Source: Ornithinimicrobium cavernae
GTDB lineage: Bacteria; Actinomycetota; Actinomycetes; Actinomycetales; Dermatophilaceae
Reading direction: 5' to 3'
DNA: 64,000 nt
NCBI RefSeq assembly: GCF_003121625.1
Contig: NZ_QDDJ01000007.1
Span: 62,001-126,000 of the forward strand
The position numbers and the translations under genes were made by a program. Below are positions 1-8,208 of the stretch, piece by piece. The notes below the pieces were generated by a model, which had not been told where the DNA came from, made no database searches, and worked only from the letters and a program-made list of their open reading frames with translations. Every line of letters begins with the position of its first letter. Within the stretch, counting starts at the first letter, position 1.

Positions 1-153
1 CTGGAACGGAGCATGCGCCACCACGCCGAGCTGGTCGACGCCGCACGGCTGCGCGATGGCGAGTGGGCCGAGGCGATCATGCGCGCACACATCCTGGCGG
101 CCCGCCACGCCTCTGACGAACAGACACCCCAACACACACGAGGAGACACATGA
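1..153 (+). CDS. C-terminal end of a GntR-family (FCD domain) transcriptional regulator, partial
   Basis: Frame 1 is open from the first base of the window to a TGA at 151-153, giving the last 50 residues of a protein. The pattern of a His pair, acidic and Ala-rich residues, then RDGEWAEAIMRAHI followed by ILAAR, is the final helix pair of FCD domains. Those domains carry a metal- or acid-binding His and belong to FadR-type GntR regulators. The stop overlaps the ATG of the next gene (ATGA), so the two genes are probably co-transcribed and the regulator may control the flavin reductase. The N-terminal DNA-binding half lies outside the window, so the family call rests on this short tail. Confidence 0.6.
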   Translation: MERSMRHHAELVDAARLRDGEWAEAIMRAHILAARHASDEQTPQHTRGDT

Positions 154-704
154 AGATCGGCATCGTCATCGGCTCGGTCAGGGACGGACGCATCGGGGTG
201 CAGGTGGCCAACTGGGTGCACGAGCAGGCCAAGGAGAGGGACGTGGCCTACGACCTCATCGACCTCAAGGAGTTCGACCTGCCCGTCTACACCTCCTCCC
301 GCGTGCCCGCCGCGTCGGACAAGAACTACGGCGACGACCGGGTCAACCGCTGGAGCGGGACCATCGACGCCTACGACGGCTTCGTGTTCGTGACACCCGA
401 GTACAACCACGGCGTGCCCGGCGGCCTGAAGAACGCCTTCGACTGGATCTTCCCCGAGTGGTGGAGCAAGGCCATCGCCTTCGTGTCCTACGGCGCCGCC
501 TTCGGGTTCCGGGTGATCGAGCAGTGGCGTCCGATCGTCGCCAACGCCAACATGTTCGACATCAAGGCGCAGCTGTCGTTCAGCACCATGATCGACTTCG
601 AGGACGGCATCCTCACTCCGGCTCAGCGGCACACCGACGAGGTGACCCGCCTGTTCGAGTCCCTGGAGGCAGCCAGCGGGGCCATGTCGACGCTTCGCCA
701 GTAG
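150..704 (+). CDS. NAD(P)H-dependent FMN reductase family protein
   Basis: A 184-aa flavodoxin-fold protein, full length for the family. It opens with the phosphate-binding strand-loop IGIVIGSVRDGRIG (residues 3-16), and the signature PEYNHGVPGGLKNAFDW lies near residues 79-95. These are the hallmarks of SsuE/ArsH/azoreductase-like NADPH-dependent FMN reductases, which reduce FMN, quinones or azo compounds in the cytoplasm using NAD(P)H. The start is fixed by ATGA overlap with the upstream regulator and an AGGAGA ribosome site just before it. The natural substrate cannot be read from the sequence. A strong hairpin follows the gene. Confidence 0.85.
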   Translation: MKIGIVIGSVRDGRIGVQVANWVHEQAKERDVAYDLIDLKEFDLPVYTSSRVPAASDKNYGDDRVNRWSGTIDAYDGFVFVTPEYNHGVPGGLKNAFDWIFPEWWSKAIAFVSYGAAFGFRVIEQWRPIVANANMFDIKAQLSFSTMIDFEDGILTPAQRHTDEVTRLFESLEAASGAMSTLRQ

Positions 705-729
705 CGGCGAGCGGCGGTCGCTCCGCTGG

Positions 730-789
730 GCTCGGACGACAGGACGGCCGGCAGCTCGCGTGAGCTGCCGGCCGTCCGTCACCGCCTGG
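730..789. repeat. 60-bp direct repeat, copy 1 (contains a terminator hairpin)
   Basis: This 60-bp stretch recurs at 1734-1793 in the same orientation with only two mismatches. The copies bracket the SDR gene. Each contains the same hairpin, so the terminator was duplicated or moved together with the gene between them. Confidence 0.85.
742..777 (+). terminator. Perfect 16-bp stem hairpin after the FMN reductase gene
   Basis: Bases 742-757 (GGACGGCCGGCAGCTC) pair perfectly with 762-777 around a GCGT loop. It lies between the convergent FMN reductase and SDR genes, so it could terminate both. There is no clear U-tract, which is usual for actinobacterial terminators. Confidence 0.75.
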
Positions 790-802
790 CCCTAGGGAGG
801 CC

Positions 803-1633
803 TCAGAACCGCGCGAGCAACCCGGCGTCGACCGGTATCGCGATCCCCGTCACGTAGCGCGCCTCATCACTGGCCAGCCACAGGACGGCATTGCTGATGT
901 CCTCCGGCTCGACCCACGCTGCGGGAAGCAGCGAGATGCCACCGAAGACGCGCTGCACATCCTCCAGCGTCGGCTCCTCGACGTCGGGGACGTAGGCCTT
1001 GAGCAGGCGCTGGTTCATCGCCATCTCCGTGTTGACCATGCCGGGGTTGACGGTGTTCACCCGGATGTTGCTCTTGCCCAACTCATTGGCTATGGTCCCC
1101 ATCAGCCCCTGGAGGCCGTGCTTGGACGCGGTGTAGTGAGCCTGGTTCGGTGCGCCGACCAGACCCGCCGTCGAGCTGATGATCACGACGGACCCGCCAC
1201 CGTTCTTGACCATGCCGGGCACGACTGCCTTGACTGCGTGCCACGCGCCGACGAGGTTGACCGAGAGGATCTGCTGCCACTGCTCGTCCGTCAGTTCGAG
1301 GACCGGGCTCTGGTTGGAGATGCCGGCATTGGAGACCAGGATGTCGATCCTCCCGAACTTCTCCTCGGCCTCGGCCGCCACCGCCTCGAGGGCGGACAGG
1401 TCCCGGACGTCGGCCACGCGAGCCAGGACCTGGCGCCCCGCGGCCTCGACCAGGCCGGCGGTCTCGGCCAGTTCCTCCGGAGTGCCTTGCGTGTAGTCCA
1501 CACCTGTCTCATCGCGCGCCAGGTCGGTGATGACGATGTCCGCGCCCTCCTGCGCCAGACGCACGGCGTGGGCTCGACCCATCCCTCGCGCAGCCCCCGT
1601 GATGAATGCGACCTTGCCGTCCAAGCGAGCCAT
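803..1633 (-). CDS. Mycofactocin-type SDR family oxidoreductase
   Basis: A 276-aa classical short-chain dehydrogenase. It has the Rossmann motif TGAARGMGRAHAVRLA near residue 11, NAG in VSNAGIS, and the catalytic Ser and Y-x-x-x-K in SST and HYTASKHG. The long insert after the second beta strand (DETGVDYTQGTPEEL) and the RAHAVRLA signature fit the mycofactocin-coupled SDR subfamily, in which NAD is bound tightly and re-oxidised through mycofactocin. No mycofactocin biosynthesis gene is present in this window, so that link is by family only. The chosen ATG is preceded by AGGAGG/GAGG; a TTG at 1663 is also in frame. The gene sits between two copies of a 60-bp repeat. Confidence 0.85.
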   Translation of the reverse strand: MARLDGKVAFITGAARGMGRAHAVRLAQEGADIVITDLARDETGVDYTQGTPEELAETAGLVEAAGRQVLARVADVRDLSALEAVAAEAEEKFGRIDILVSNAGISNQSPVLELTDEQWQQILSVNLVGAWHAVKAVVPGMVKNGGGSVVIISSTAGLVGAPNQAHYTASKHGLQGLMGTIANELGKSNIRVNTVNPGMVNTEMAMNQRLLKAYVPDVEEPTLEDVQRVFGGISLLPAAWVEPEDISNAVLWLASDEARYVTGIAIPVDAGLLARF

Positions 1634-1674
1634 CGTCCTCACTCCTCCTGCGCATGCGCGCAAAACCTCGAATG

Positions 1675-1690
1675 TGTTGACGGTTCAACA
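1675..1690. promoter_or_regulatory. Inverted repeat upstream of the SDR gene (possible operator)
   Basis: TGTTGA-CGGT-TCAACA is a perfect 6-bp inverted repeat about 40 bp upstream of the SDR start. Its size and position fit a TetR- or GntR-type operator. No cognate regulator is identified beyond the partial GntR gene at the left edge. Confidence 0.45.
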
Positions 1691-1733
1691 AATTTCGCCT
1701 ACCCCTTGTTCCACGTCAGACACGCTCGCGGCC

Positions 1734-1793
1734 GCTCGGACGACAGGACGGCCGGCAGCTCGCGTGAGCTGTCGGCCGTCCGTCACCACCTGG
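1734..1793. repeat. 60-bp direct repeat, copy 2 (contains a terminator hairpin)
   Basis: Second copy of the element at 730-789 with two substitutions, one inside the hairpin stem (1746-1761 pairing with 1766-1781). It lies just downstream of the subtilase stop and probably serves as that gene's terminator. Confidence 0.85.
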
Positions 1794-1805
1794 TGGCAGG
1801 GCCTG

Positions 1806-3404
1806 TCAGGGGCGGTCGAGGTCGAAGACGTAGCTCCCCGAGCCGCGGTAGGACTCCACGACCCACGAGTAGTAGCCCGAGGTGCCCGTGTAGGAGACCT
1901 GCTCGGTGCTGTCCGAGCTGATGCCCTGTGCGACGGTCACCCAGCTGGAGCCGTTCCACTTCTCCAGGATGAGATCGAAGTCGGTGCCGTCCGGGCCGGT
2001 CAGGCACGCGGTGTGCGTGCCCGAGCCGCTGTAGTACATCCCGCTGCTGCCGGGGTGGTAGGCGTAGGCGCCCGACCCCGACAGGCTGCCGGACTCGCTC
2101 TCGGGGAGGTCACAGCCAGGAGTCGGCTCGGGCTCGGGACCCGGGTCGGCGCCTCCGCCGAAGGTCGTGTGCAGCAACAGGTTCGGCGATCCCGTCCCGA
2201 TGCTGCTCAGCACCCCTGACGTCGCACTCGACGTGATCGCGTTGCCCACCGCGGCCGGCGAGGCCGACGGGTTGTCCTCGAGATAGAGCGCCGCGGCTCC
2301 CGCCACGTGGGGCGAGGCCATCGAGGTGCCGCTGATGCTGTTCGTCGCGGAGTTGCTCGTGTGCCAGGCCGAGGTGATGCTCGACCCGGGGGCGAACAGG
2401 TCCAGGCAGCTGCCGTAGTTGGAGAACGAGGAGCGGGCGTCACTGCTCGTGCTGGATCCGACGGTGATGGCCTCGGCCACCCGGTTCGGCGAGCCGCTGC
2501 AGGCGTTGGCGTCGGAGTTGCCCGCCGCCACCGCATAGGTGACGCCGGAGCTGATCGAGTTGCGCACGGCGTCGTCCAGGGCGGTCGAGTTGCCGCCGCC
2601 CAGGCTCATGTTCGCCACGGCAGCGCCTGAGGCGTTCCGGGTGACCCAGTCCACGCCGGCGATGACACCGGAGTTGCTGCCCGAGCCGTTGCAGTCGAGG
2701 ACCCGGACGGCGACCAGGGCGACGTCCTGGGCGACGCCGTAGGTCTCGCCACCGACCGTGCCCGCCACGTGCGTGCCGTGCCCGTTGCAGTCCTGTGCAC
2801 CGCGACCGTCGTTGATGGCCGTGAAGCCCTCCGTGGCGCGGCCGGCGAACTCGTTGTGGGCCGTGCGGATGCCGGTGTCGATGACGTAGGCGGTGACCCC
2901 CTCGCCGCTGGCGGCGTAGGAGTAGCTGCCGTTGAGCGGGAGGTTGCGCTGGTCGACCCGGTCCAGGCCCCACGTCGCGTTCGCCTCCGAGCCGGAGCCG
3001 GTCAGGGCCACCGTCGTGTCCTGCTCGACATACGCCACGTGCGGGTTGTGGCGCAGGCCGTTGAGCGCCTGCTCGGGCACCTCGATGGTGAAGCCTGTCA
3101 GGACCGTGTCGTAGGTCTGCAGGACCCGTGCCCCGTCGGCAGCGGCCGAACGCTTGGCCGCCGAGAGCGCCTGGCCGGGAGCGTCCTTGTCGAGCACGAC
3201 GATGTAGCGGTCCTCGATCGGGTCACCACCCTGCGGCACCACGAGCGGCGCCAGCCCGGATGCGGACGACTGGAAGGAGTCCGCTCGGTCCGGCGGCGCG
3301 GAGCGGTCGGGTGAGTCTGCTGCCGCGGCGGCTCCGAGGGGTGCCAGGGCGACCATCGCGCCCGCTGCGAGCACACCGGCCCGTCGCATGAATGATGTCG
3401 ACAT
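1806..3404 (-). CDS. Secreted S8 family (subtilisin-like) serine protease
   Basis: A 532-aa secreted protease. It begins with a signal peptide (MRRAG then a hydrophobic run to AAAAADS) and continues with an inhibitor-I9 propeptide ([11 protein letters not shown] to HVAYVEQD). The catalytic domain carries the Asp in [14 protein letters not shown], His in NGHGTHVAG and Ser in [15 protein letters not shown] Gly/Pro/Glu linker then leads to a roughly 95-residue C-terminal beta domain of the pre-peptidase C-terminal type. It resembles the proteinase K/aqualysin branch of S8. The start is taken at MSTSF because AGAGAGGAAA lies just ahead; a start seven codons upstream is also open. It probably acts outside the cell on protein nutrients. 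It stands alone, convergent with nothing. Confidence 0.92.
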   Translation of the reverse strand: MSTSFMRRAGVLAAGAMVALAPLGAAAAADSPDRSAPPDRADSFQSSASGLAPLVVPQGGDPIEDRYIVVLDKDAPGQALSAAKRSAAADGARVLQTYDTVLTGFTIEVPEQALNGLRHNPHVAYVEQDTTVALTGSGSEANATWGLDRVDQRNLPLNGSYSYAASGEGVTAYVIDTGIRTAHNEFAGRATEGFTAINDGRGAQDCNGHGTHVAGTVGGETYGVAQDVALVAVRVLDCNGSGSNSGVIAGVDWVTRNASGAAVANMSLGGGNSTALDDAVRNSISSGVTYAVAAGNSDANACSGSPNRVAEAITVGSSTSSDARSSFSNYGSCLDLFAPGSSITSAWHTSNSATNSISGTSMASPHVAGAAALYLEDNPSASPAAVGNAITSSATSGVLSSIGTGSPNLLLHTTFGGGADPGPEPEPTPGCDLPESESGSLSGSGAYAYHPGSSGMYYSGSGTHTACLTGPDGTDFDLILEKWNGSSWVTVAQGISSDSTEQVSYTGTSGYYSWVVESYRGSGSYVFDLDRP

Positions 3405-3570
3405 CGATTTCCTCTCTCTCCGCATCGTCGGTGACGCGGTGCCGACAACACTGGATCAGGCAATGGGGGCAGACAAGGCTTAACAATTAGGAGCGAGGTG
3501 TGACGAAACCACATTCAGGGGCACACCCGAGGGCACTGACCGGGCCTCACGACATACCGCCCCAGAGTCA

Positions 3571-4479
3571 TCAGGCGGCATCGTCCGGCCACTCCCAGCG
3601 TGCCCCGACGACTCCCGGGCGACCGTCGATCTCGATGAGCAGCAGGCCGTGCTCGGGGTCCAGGTCCAGCGGCTCGACGGTGGGCTCTCCGTCGACCGGC
3701 TGGGTGTAGCTCTCACACCGGACGGGCAGCGCAGACGGGTGGAAGAGGACCTCCAGCTGGTACTGCCGGTTGCTGAACCTGCGCCGCCGCTCGTAGCGGT
3801 AGGCCGGGGGGAACGGCGGCGCCTGGACGCACTCGTACTCGACCGCGATGAACTCGCCGCGGCGCAAGGGGCGGGGCAGGAGCATCTCCGAGGTCATGAT
3901 GCCCGAGCCCGGCACGCTGCTGATCCGACCCACCCGGCACCGGGTCAGGCCGCGCACCTCGGACACCGGGCAGGTGGGGTCGTCGTTGCCGTGCATGATC
4001 ACGAACCGGTCGACGCCGTCCCGCTCGCTCCGCATGATCTGCCTGGTCCAGGTGCCGCGCTCGGTGCGGTCGGGGCCGACGTGCACCCGGTCGTGGTAGG
4101 AGATCCGGGTGAGATGGTCCTCGCTGCAGGCGTCGATCTGCTCGTAGGCGGTGACGACCGCGGGCACCTCGTCCCAGAGCTCTCCCCACGTCGGCCGCGG
4201 GGCGTGGCGGCCGCGCGGGGCGGGTCTCCCGACCTGTCCTGCGAGGCTTCCGGGCGCCAGCTCGAGGATCCGCTCCAGGACGCTCAGGCACTGCAGGGAG
4301 GTGCGCCGCCCCGGCTGGCTCCGCCCGGACTGCCAGTAGCTCAGGGTGGCGGCGCTCACCGGCGTCCCCGCCTGTTCCAGTCGCGCCACGATGCGTCCCA
4401 GACCCAGGCCACGGGCCTCGATGGCCTCGCGCAGAGTGGTGGCGAACGGTGCGTCGCTCGGCGCGGTGTCCACCGGCAT
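3571..4479 (-). CDS. XRE-like helix-turn-helix transcriptional regulator with a large C-terminal domain
   Basis: A 302-aa protein. Residues 10-75 form a lambda-repressor-like helix-turn-helix unit (LREAIEARGLGLGRIVARL, then SAATLSYWQSGRSQP) that resembles the actinobacterial XRE family. The remaining 220 residues form a mixed alpha/beta domain with an Arg-rich stretch (YRYERRRRF) and a conserved-looking MHGNDDPTCPVSEVRGLTRCRVG segment split across residues 160-185. I do not recognise its ligand. The ATG at 4479 has GGGGG seven bases upstream. A good minus-strand promoter is visible at 4589-4617. It is likely a local regulator; its targets are unknown, though the divergent ferritin gene is a candidate by position. 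Confidence 0.7.
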   Translation of the reverse strand: MPVDTAPSDAPFATTLREAIEARGLGLGRIVARLEQAGTPVSAATLSYWQSGRSQPGRRTSLQCLSVLERILELAPGSLAGQVGRPAPRGRHAPRPTWGELWDEVPAVVTAYEQIDACSEDHLTRISYHDRVHVGPDRTERGTWTRQIMRSERDGVDRFVIMHGNDDPTCPVSEVRGLTRCRVGRISSVPGSGIMTSEMLLPRPLRRGEFIAVEYECVQAPPFPPAYRYERRRRFSNRQYQLEVLFHPSALPVRCESYTQPVDGEPTVEPLDLDPEHGLLLIEIDGRPGVVGARWEWPDDAA

Positions 4480-4588
4480 GGTCGATACCCCCTTCGTAGG
4501 TGCGAGCACCCAGAAATGTCGGGCAGAAGGCACCTTACTGATGGGTAAGTACGGGTTGTGGGGAGCGTGCGCCAAGAATGCGTCAAGA

Positions 4589-4617
4589 TTATTAGAGGGG
4601 TGTCAAGCCGCGGTCAA
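4589..4617 (-). promoter_or_regulatory. Sigma-70-type promoter for the XRE regulator gene
   Basis: On the minus strand TTGACC (4617-4612) and TAATAA (4594-4589) are separated by exactly 17 bp, close to the housekeeping consensus. The start codon lies about 110 bp downstream. The leader holds a CTTAC-TGATGG-GTAAG inverted repeat (4534-4549), a possible autoregulatory operator. Confidence 0.6.
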
Positions 4618-4773
4618 GAATGGCTCATTCAATGCCGTATGACGACGCACCAGTGACCTCTCTGGGCGTCACTGTGCGGTGGTCGGCCGGTGGAGAGGCA
4701 GCCGCCGAACGCCCCGGGAAGGGTCGCCAAACCTTGCTAGCGCGCACGTCGGGATGGGTCTACGTTCGACGGT

Positions 4774-5277
4774 ATGGCTCTCAACGACACTCTCCTGACA
4801 GCACTGTCCGACCAGATCACGCTCGAGCTCGAGTCCTCGATCGTCTACCTCCAACTGGGGATCGCCCTCGAGGACAACGACCTCCCGGGGATGGCGGGCT
4901 GGATGCGGCTGCAGTCCGACGAGGAGCGGGCGCACGCGGCCAAGTTCATCGCACACGTCACCGACCGGGGCGGTCGTCCGCAGATCGGCGCCATCGCCGC
5001 GCCCCGGGCCGACGGCACCGGTGTGCTCGAGGCCTTCGAGGCGTCCCTGGCCCACGAGCAGAAGGTCTCTGAGGCGGTCCGCAACCTCTACCGGCTCGCG
5101 CAGGCGGAGGGCGACATCGACATGATCCCGCTGCTGCACTGGTTCATCGAGGAGCAGATCGAGGAGGAGGCCACCGTCTCCGAGATCGTCGGTCGGCTCC
5201 GGATGATCGGTGACGACGGCGCCGGCCTGCTGCGCCTGGACGCCGAGCTGGGGGCGCGCACCACCATCAACGAGTGA
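4774..5277 (+). CDS. Ferritin (non-haem iron storage)
   Basis: A 167-aa ferritin-like four-helix protein, normal length for bacterial ferritins (FtnA/BfrB type). The ferroxidase ligands are visible: Glu in ITLELESS (residue about 17), the E-x-x-H pair in DEERAHAAKF (about 50-53), and Glu residues in EAFEASLAHEQ and WFIEEQIEEE. There is no Met ligand for haem in the usual place, favouring ferritin over bacterioferritin. It oxidises Fe(II) and stores iron in a 24-mer cytoplasmic shell. Its stop is 17 bp from the end of the convergent CitE-like gene. The ATG at 4774 leaves a leaderless-looking or weak ribosome site. Confidence 0.9.
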   Translation: MALNDTLLTALSDQITLELESSIVYLQLGIALEDNDLPGMAGWMRLQSDEERAHAAKFIAHVTDRGGRPQIGAIAAPRADGTGVLEAFEASLAHEQKVSEAVRNLYRLAQAEGDIDMIPLLHWFIEEQIEEEATVSEIVGRLRMIGDDGAGLLRLDAELGARTTINE

Positions 5278-5294
5278 GCGGCCCAGCGGGCTGC

Positions 5295-6170
5295 CTACTT
5301 TCCGGTGCGGTCCGCTTCCGAGGCCAGCAGACGCGTGGCGGCCGTGTAGGCCGACAGTTCGACGATGCGCCCCTCGAACACGACCTGTGCCCGCCCCTCG
5401 GCCGAGGCCTGTTCGAACGCCGCGACCAGCCCGGCGGCCCGTTCCAGCTCGTGCCCGTCCGGCCCCATGGTGGAGTTGACCAGGGGTGCGTCCCCGGGGC
5501 GCACGAGTGACTTCGCGCGGTAGCCGAGCGCGGCGGACTGTGTCAGGTCGCGTACGGCTCCCTCCGCGTCGTCGAAGGTGAAGGGACAGTCCACCGCGAG
5601 GATGCCGGCTGCCGCGGCCTCGAGCCGGAAGCGGCTCCGCGCATAGTGCAGCTCGGTCGAGTCGATGGTCCGTGAGACGCCGAGGTTCGTCGCCAGGTCC
5701 TCACTGGCCAGGATCGCCGACGTGACGCGTGTGCTCGCCGAGGCGATCTCCTGGAGCCGAAGCAGGGCACCCGGGCTCTCGACCGTCGGGCAGACCTCCA
5801 CCACTCCGTGCGCACGACCGGCGCGTCCCTCGTGGTAAGAGATGAGCCGGTCCAGTGCCCGGACCTCGTCGCCGTTCTCCGCCTTGGCCAGCACGACGAT
5901 GGCAGCTCCTGCAGCCACGGCTGCCTCGGTGTCGACGTGACCCCCCTCTTCCAGTGGGCGTACGCGGACCGCGGGCTCCACGCCGTGCTCCATCCAGTGC
6001 GCGCAGATCTCGGCACTCAGGCCGCGTGCCCGCTCCTTGAGTGTGGCCGGAGTGAAGTCCTCCAGGTCCTGGATCGCCACGTCTGTGCCGCATGTGGCCG
6101 CTTGCAGCAGGGGCTCCCGGTCGGCGCCCGGGAGGAAGAGCCAACTCCGGCGTGCTGATATCAAGCCCAT
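5295..6170 (-). CDS. CitE-like / HpcH-HpaI aldolase family protein
   Basis: A 291-aa TIM-barrel lyase of the citrate lyase beta-subunit-like family. It begins RRSWLFLPGADREPLLQAA, the typical N-terminus, followed by AIQDLEDFTP (magnesium and CoA-ester binding region), VCPTVESPGALLRL with the metal-binding Glu, and AILASEDLATNLG. Family members act as malyl-CoA, citramalyl-CoA or beta-methylmalyl-CoA lyases, or as malyl-CoA thioesterases. The substrate here is not fixed by the sequence. No citrate lyase alpha or acyl-carrier subunits are nearby, so it is not part of citrate lyase. It is the last core-like gene before the defence island. Confidence 0.8.
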   Translation of the reverse strand: MGLISARRSWLFLPGADREPLLQAATCGTDVAIQDLEDFTPATLKERARGLSAEICAHWMEHGVEPAVRVRPLEEGGHVDTEAAVAAGAAIVVLAKAENGDEVRALDRLISYHEGRAGRAHGVVEVCPTVESPGALLRLQEIASASTRVTSAILASEDLATNLGVSRTIDSTELHYARSRFRLEAAAAGILAVDCPFTFDDAEGAVRDLTQSAALGYRAKSLVRPGDAPLVNSTMGPDGHELERAAGLVAAFEQASAEGRAQVVFEGRIVELSAYTAATRLLASEADRTGK

Positions 6171-6471
6171 GTCGCGGGACCCTACCCGGTGCGCGGTGCG
6201 GACCCACCCACGAAGCGGTGTCGGCAGTGACACTACGGCTCCGGACCCTCGCGGCGGGCTCGATCGGTGCCCACGCCCCCGCGGCCCGGCTGCCGCGGCG
6301 GTCGTTCGAGGGTGAACCTGGACGCTGACGCCGCCGAGGAGGCGGCCACCATCGCTGCGCGCATCACCACTCTCCATGACGAGTGCCTCAACTCTGTCGG
6401 CGCTCGCGCGTACGGTCATAGCGAAGCGGCGCACGGTTGTGCGCTTGTCGGGGACATACAGGGGGACTCTC
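6171..6471. other. Left junction of the defence island, no clear gene
   Basis: About 300 bp between the CitE-like gene and the methyltransferase. A GTG-started 68-codon frame (6312-6518) reads VNLDADAAEEAATIAARITT at its beginning and could be the stump of a displaced gene, but it overlaps the methyltransferase start and has no good ribosome site. I see no integrase, transposase or convincing direct repeat. Confidence 0.4.
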
Positions 6472-7917
6472 GTGAGGAAGTACTTGCGACGGGACTATGT
6501 GTCAGCTACTGTAGCTGACGTGAACACACCGACGGCACCGTTTACGTTTGTCGATCTGTTCGCCGGAGTAGGCGGTTTCCACGCCGCGCTCGGCGCCGTC
6601 GGCGGCGAGTGCGTGTATGCAGTCGAGAAGGATGCTGAAGCCGCTGCAGTCTATGAACGCAACTGGGGGATGGCGGCTCACGGCGACATCGTTAACGACA
6701 CCGAGTCGACGATGCGCGTCCCTGAGCACGACGTCCTTGCCGCTGGCTTCCCCTGCCAGCCGTTCTCAAAGTCAGGCCTCCAGCGGGGCATGGACGAAGC
6801 ACGCGGCACGTTGTTCTGGAACATCCTCCGTATCCTGGAGGCCCGTCGACCAACCGTCGTACTACTGGAGAACGTCCGCAACATATACGGACCGCGCCAC
6901 AAGCACGAGTGGGAAGTGATCGTTCGCTCGCTCCGCGAACTCGGCTATCAGGTAGCGTCCCGACCGATCGTCTTCTCGCCGCACCTTCTTCCGCCGGAAC
7001 GCGGGGGGCGACCGCAGATTCGTGACCGCGTATTCATCATGGCGACATATGTCGGCACGAGCAGTTCGTTCGTCGATGTTGAGCCATCCGTGCCCCATCT
7101 ACCTGTTGACGGATGGTCACCGTCCGAATGGGACCTAGCGGAACATCTGCCGATCCAACCAGACCGCGAACTCGAAAACCAGCTGCACCTGAACCTCGGT
7201 CCGGCGGAGAGGACATGGGTCGAGGCGTGGAACGACTTCGTGGTCACGCTCCGAGCTGCCGGAGTCAAGAAGTTGCCCGGCTTCCCGGTGTGGGTTGATG
7301 CGTTCGTCCACGAGAGCCACCTAGTGGTTTCACCGGGAACCCCGGCCTGGAAGGCAGCGTTCCTTCGAAAGAACGCAGCCTTCTACACCGAGCATGAAGA
7401 ACTCATCGAGTCCTGGCTTTCTCGTTGGAATTACCTCCGCGATTTCCCGCCGTCTCGAAGGAAATTCGAGTGGCAGGCGCAGAATGCCGAGTCGCTTGTG
7501 GACACAGTGATGCACCTGCGCCCCTCTGGATTGCGCGTCAAACAGGCGACGTACGTCCCTGCTTTGGTGGCAATCACCCAAACAAGCATTCTCGGTGATC
7601 GTCTCCGCAGGCTATCCCCACGAGAGGCCGCTCGACTCCAGGGTCTCCCAGAGTGGTTCGACTTCTGCAACCAGCCTGACTCCGCCACGTACAAGCAGTT
7701 AGGCAACGGCGTGAATGTCGGGGCCGCGTATCACGTATTCCGCGAACATGTTCTTCGCTCACTGGACGCAGTGCGTCGTCGTGCGCCCCGCCTCGCACAA
7801 GCCGTGGTGCAATCTGAGATGAGCCCTGACTCCGCAATCGAACGCTACCGTGAGCCACACCGCGAGGTCATTCTCAGGCGACGGCGTTCAGACGCAGTGC
7901 AACGCGTTGCAGGTTGA
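6472..7917 (+). CDS. DNA (cytosine-5-)-methyltransferase
   Basis: A C5 cytosine methyltransferase of about 481 aa that methylates a DNA target using S-adenosylmethionine. Motif I is FVDLFAGVGGFHAAL, motif IV is GFPCQPFSKSGLQ with the catalytic Cys, motif VI is LLENVRN, motif VIII is IRDRVFIMA, and motif X is YKQLGNGVNV. The target recognition domain lies between VIII and IX (about residues 200-400) and is long and unfamiliar, so the target site cannot be predicted. The GTG at 6472 has GGGGG eight bases upstream. A GTG at 6520, directly behind a perfect palindrome, is an alternative (about 465 aa). It converges on the Z1 operon, whose last stop is 9 bp away. Codon choice is less GC-rich than in the core genes. 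Confidence 0.92.
   Translation: MRKYLRRDYVSATVADVNTPTAPFTFVDLFAGVGGFHAALGAVGGECVYAVEKDAEAAAVYERNWGMAAHGDIVNDTESTMRVPEHDVLAAGFPCQPFSKSGLQRGMDEARGTLFWNILRILEARRPTVVLLENVRNIYGPRHKHEWEVIVRSLRELGYQVASRPIVFSPHLLPPERGGRPQIRDRVFIMATYVGTSSSFVDVEPSVPHLPVDGWSPSEWDLAEHLPIQPDRELENQLHLNLGPAERTWVEAWNDFVVTLRAAGVKKLPGFPVWVDAFVHESHLVVSPGTPAWKAAFLRKNAAFYTEHEELIESWLSRWNYLRDFPPSRRKFEWQAQNAESLVDTVMHLRPSGLRVKQATYVPALVAITQTSILGDRLRRLSPREAARLQGLPEWFDFCNQPDSATYKQLGNGVNVGAAYHVFREHVLRSLDAVRRRAPRLAQAVVQSEMSPDSAIERYREPHREVILRRRRSDAVQRVAG
6501..6519. promoter_or_regulatory. Perfect palindrome at the methyltransferase start
   Basis: GTCAGCTAC-T-GTAGCTGAC is a perfect 9-bp inverted repeat with a one-base centre. It ends immediately before an in-frame GTG (6520). 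Restriction-modification systems often control methylase expression by binding such sites, either through a controller protein or the methylase itself. It could be an operator, or an mRNA hairpin blocking the upstream start. Confidence 0.55.
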
Positions 7918-7926
7918 GAGAGGTCC

Positions 7927-8208
7927 TTAAGCGACGAAGTACTCTACTGCCTCGAGGACTGCCGCGAGACCGACCTTGGTCACCGTGCCGCCCCTAGACT
8001 CATAGTCAGCATTCCATGGCATCCCGGCGGCCTCGACGATCTTTCGAGCCATTTCCTGTTTCGTAAGCCGTGCATCGATGCCCAGGCCCAAGCAGTCATT
8101 CACTATCTCGAAGATCTCTCGCGGCTCGGTCGATCCAGTCGACATCTTCGGTGTTTCGACCCCAAGTTTGATGGCGATCCCCCAGACAATGTCTGCCTTA
8201 GTGCTCAC
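7927..8208 (-). CDS. Small uncharacterised protein, last gene of the Z1 operon
   Basis: A 93-aa protein starting at a GTG that overlaps the stop of the upstream gene (GTGA), so translation is probably coupled. It reads as a compact helical domain. KADIVWGIAIKLG is followed by the conserved-looking MSTGSTEPREIF, then LTKQEMARKIVEAAG (SAP-like helix pattern), and SRGGTVTKVGLAAVLEAVEYF at the C-terminus, interrupted only by turns. I recall similar C-terminal segments attached to restriction-type proteins, but cannot name the family. Its position at the end of a restriction-type operon suggests a DNA-binding or specificity subunit for the preceding candidate nuclease. That role is inference. Confidence 0.6.
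   Translation of the reverse strand: MSTKADIVWGIAIKLGVETPKMSTGSTEPREIFEIVNDCLGLGIDARLTKQEMARKIVEAAGMPWNADYESRGGTVTKVGLAAVLEAVEYFVA

Noticed and set aside
6464..6471. GGGGACTC at the left island edge as an attachment-site copy of the tRNA-Ala 3' end
   Set aside because: Only eight bases match, well within chance, and no integrase is present.
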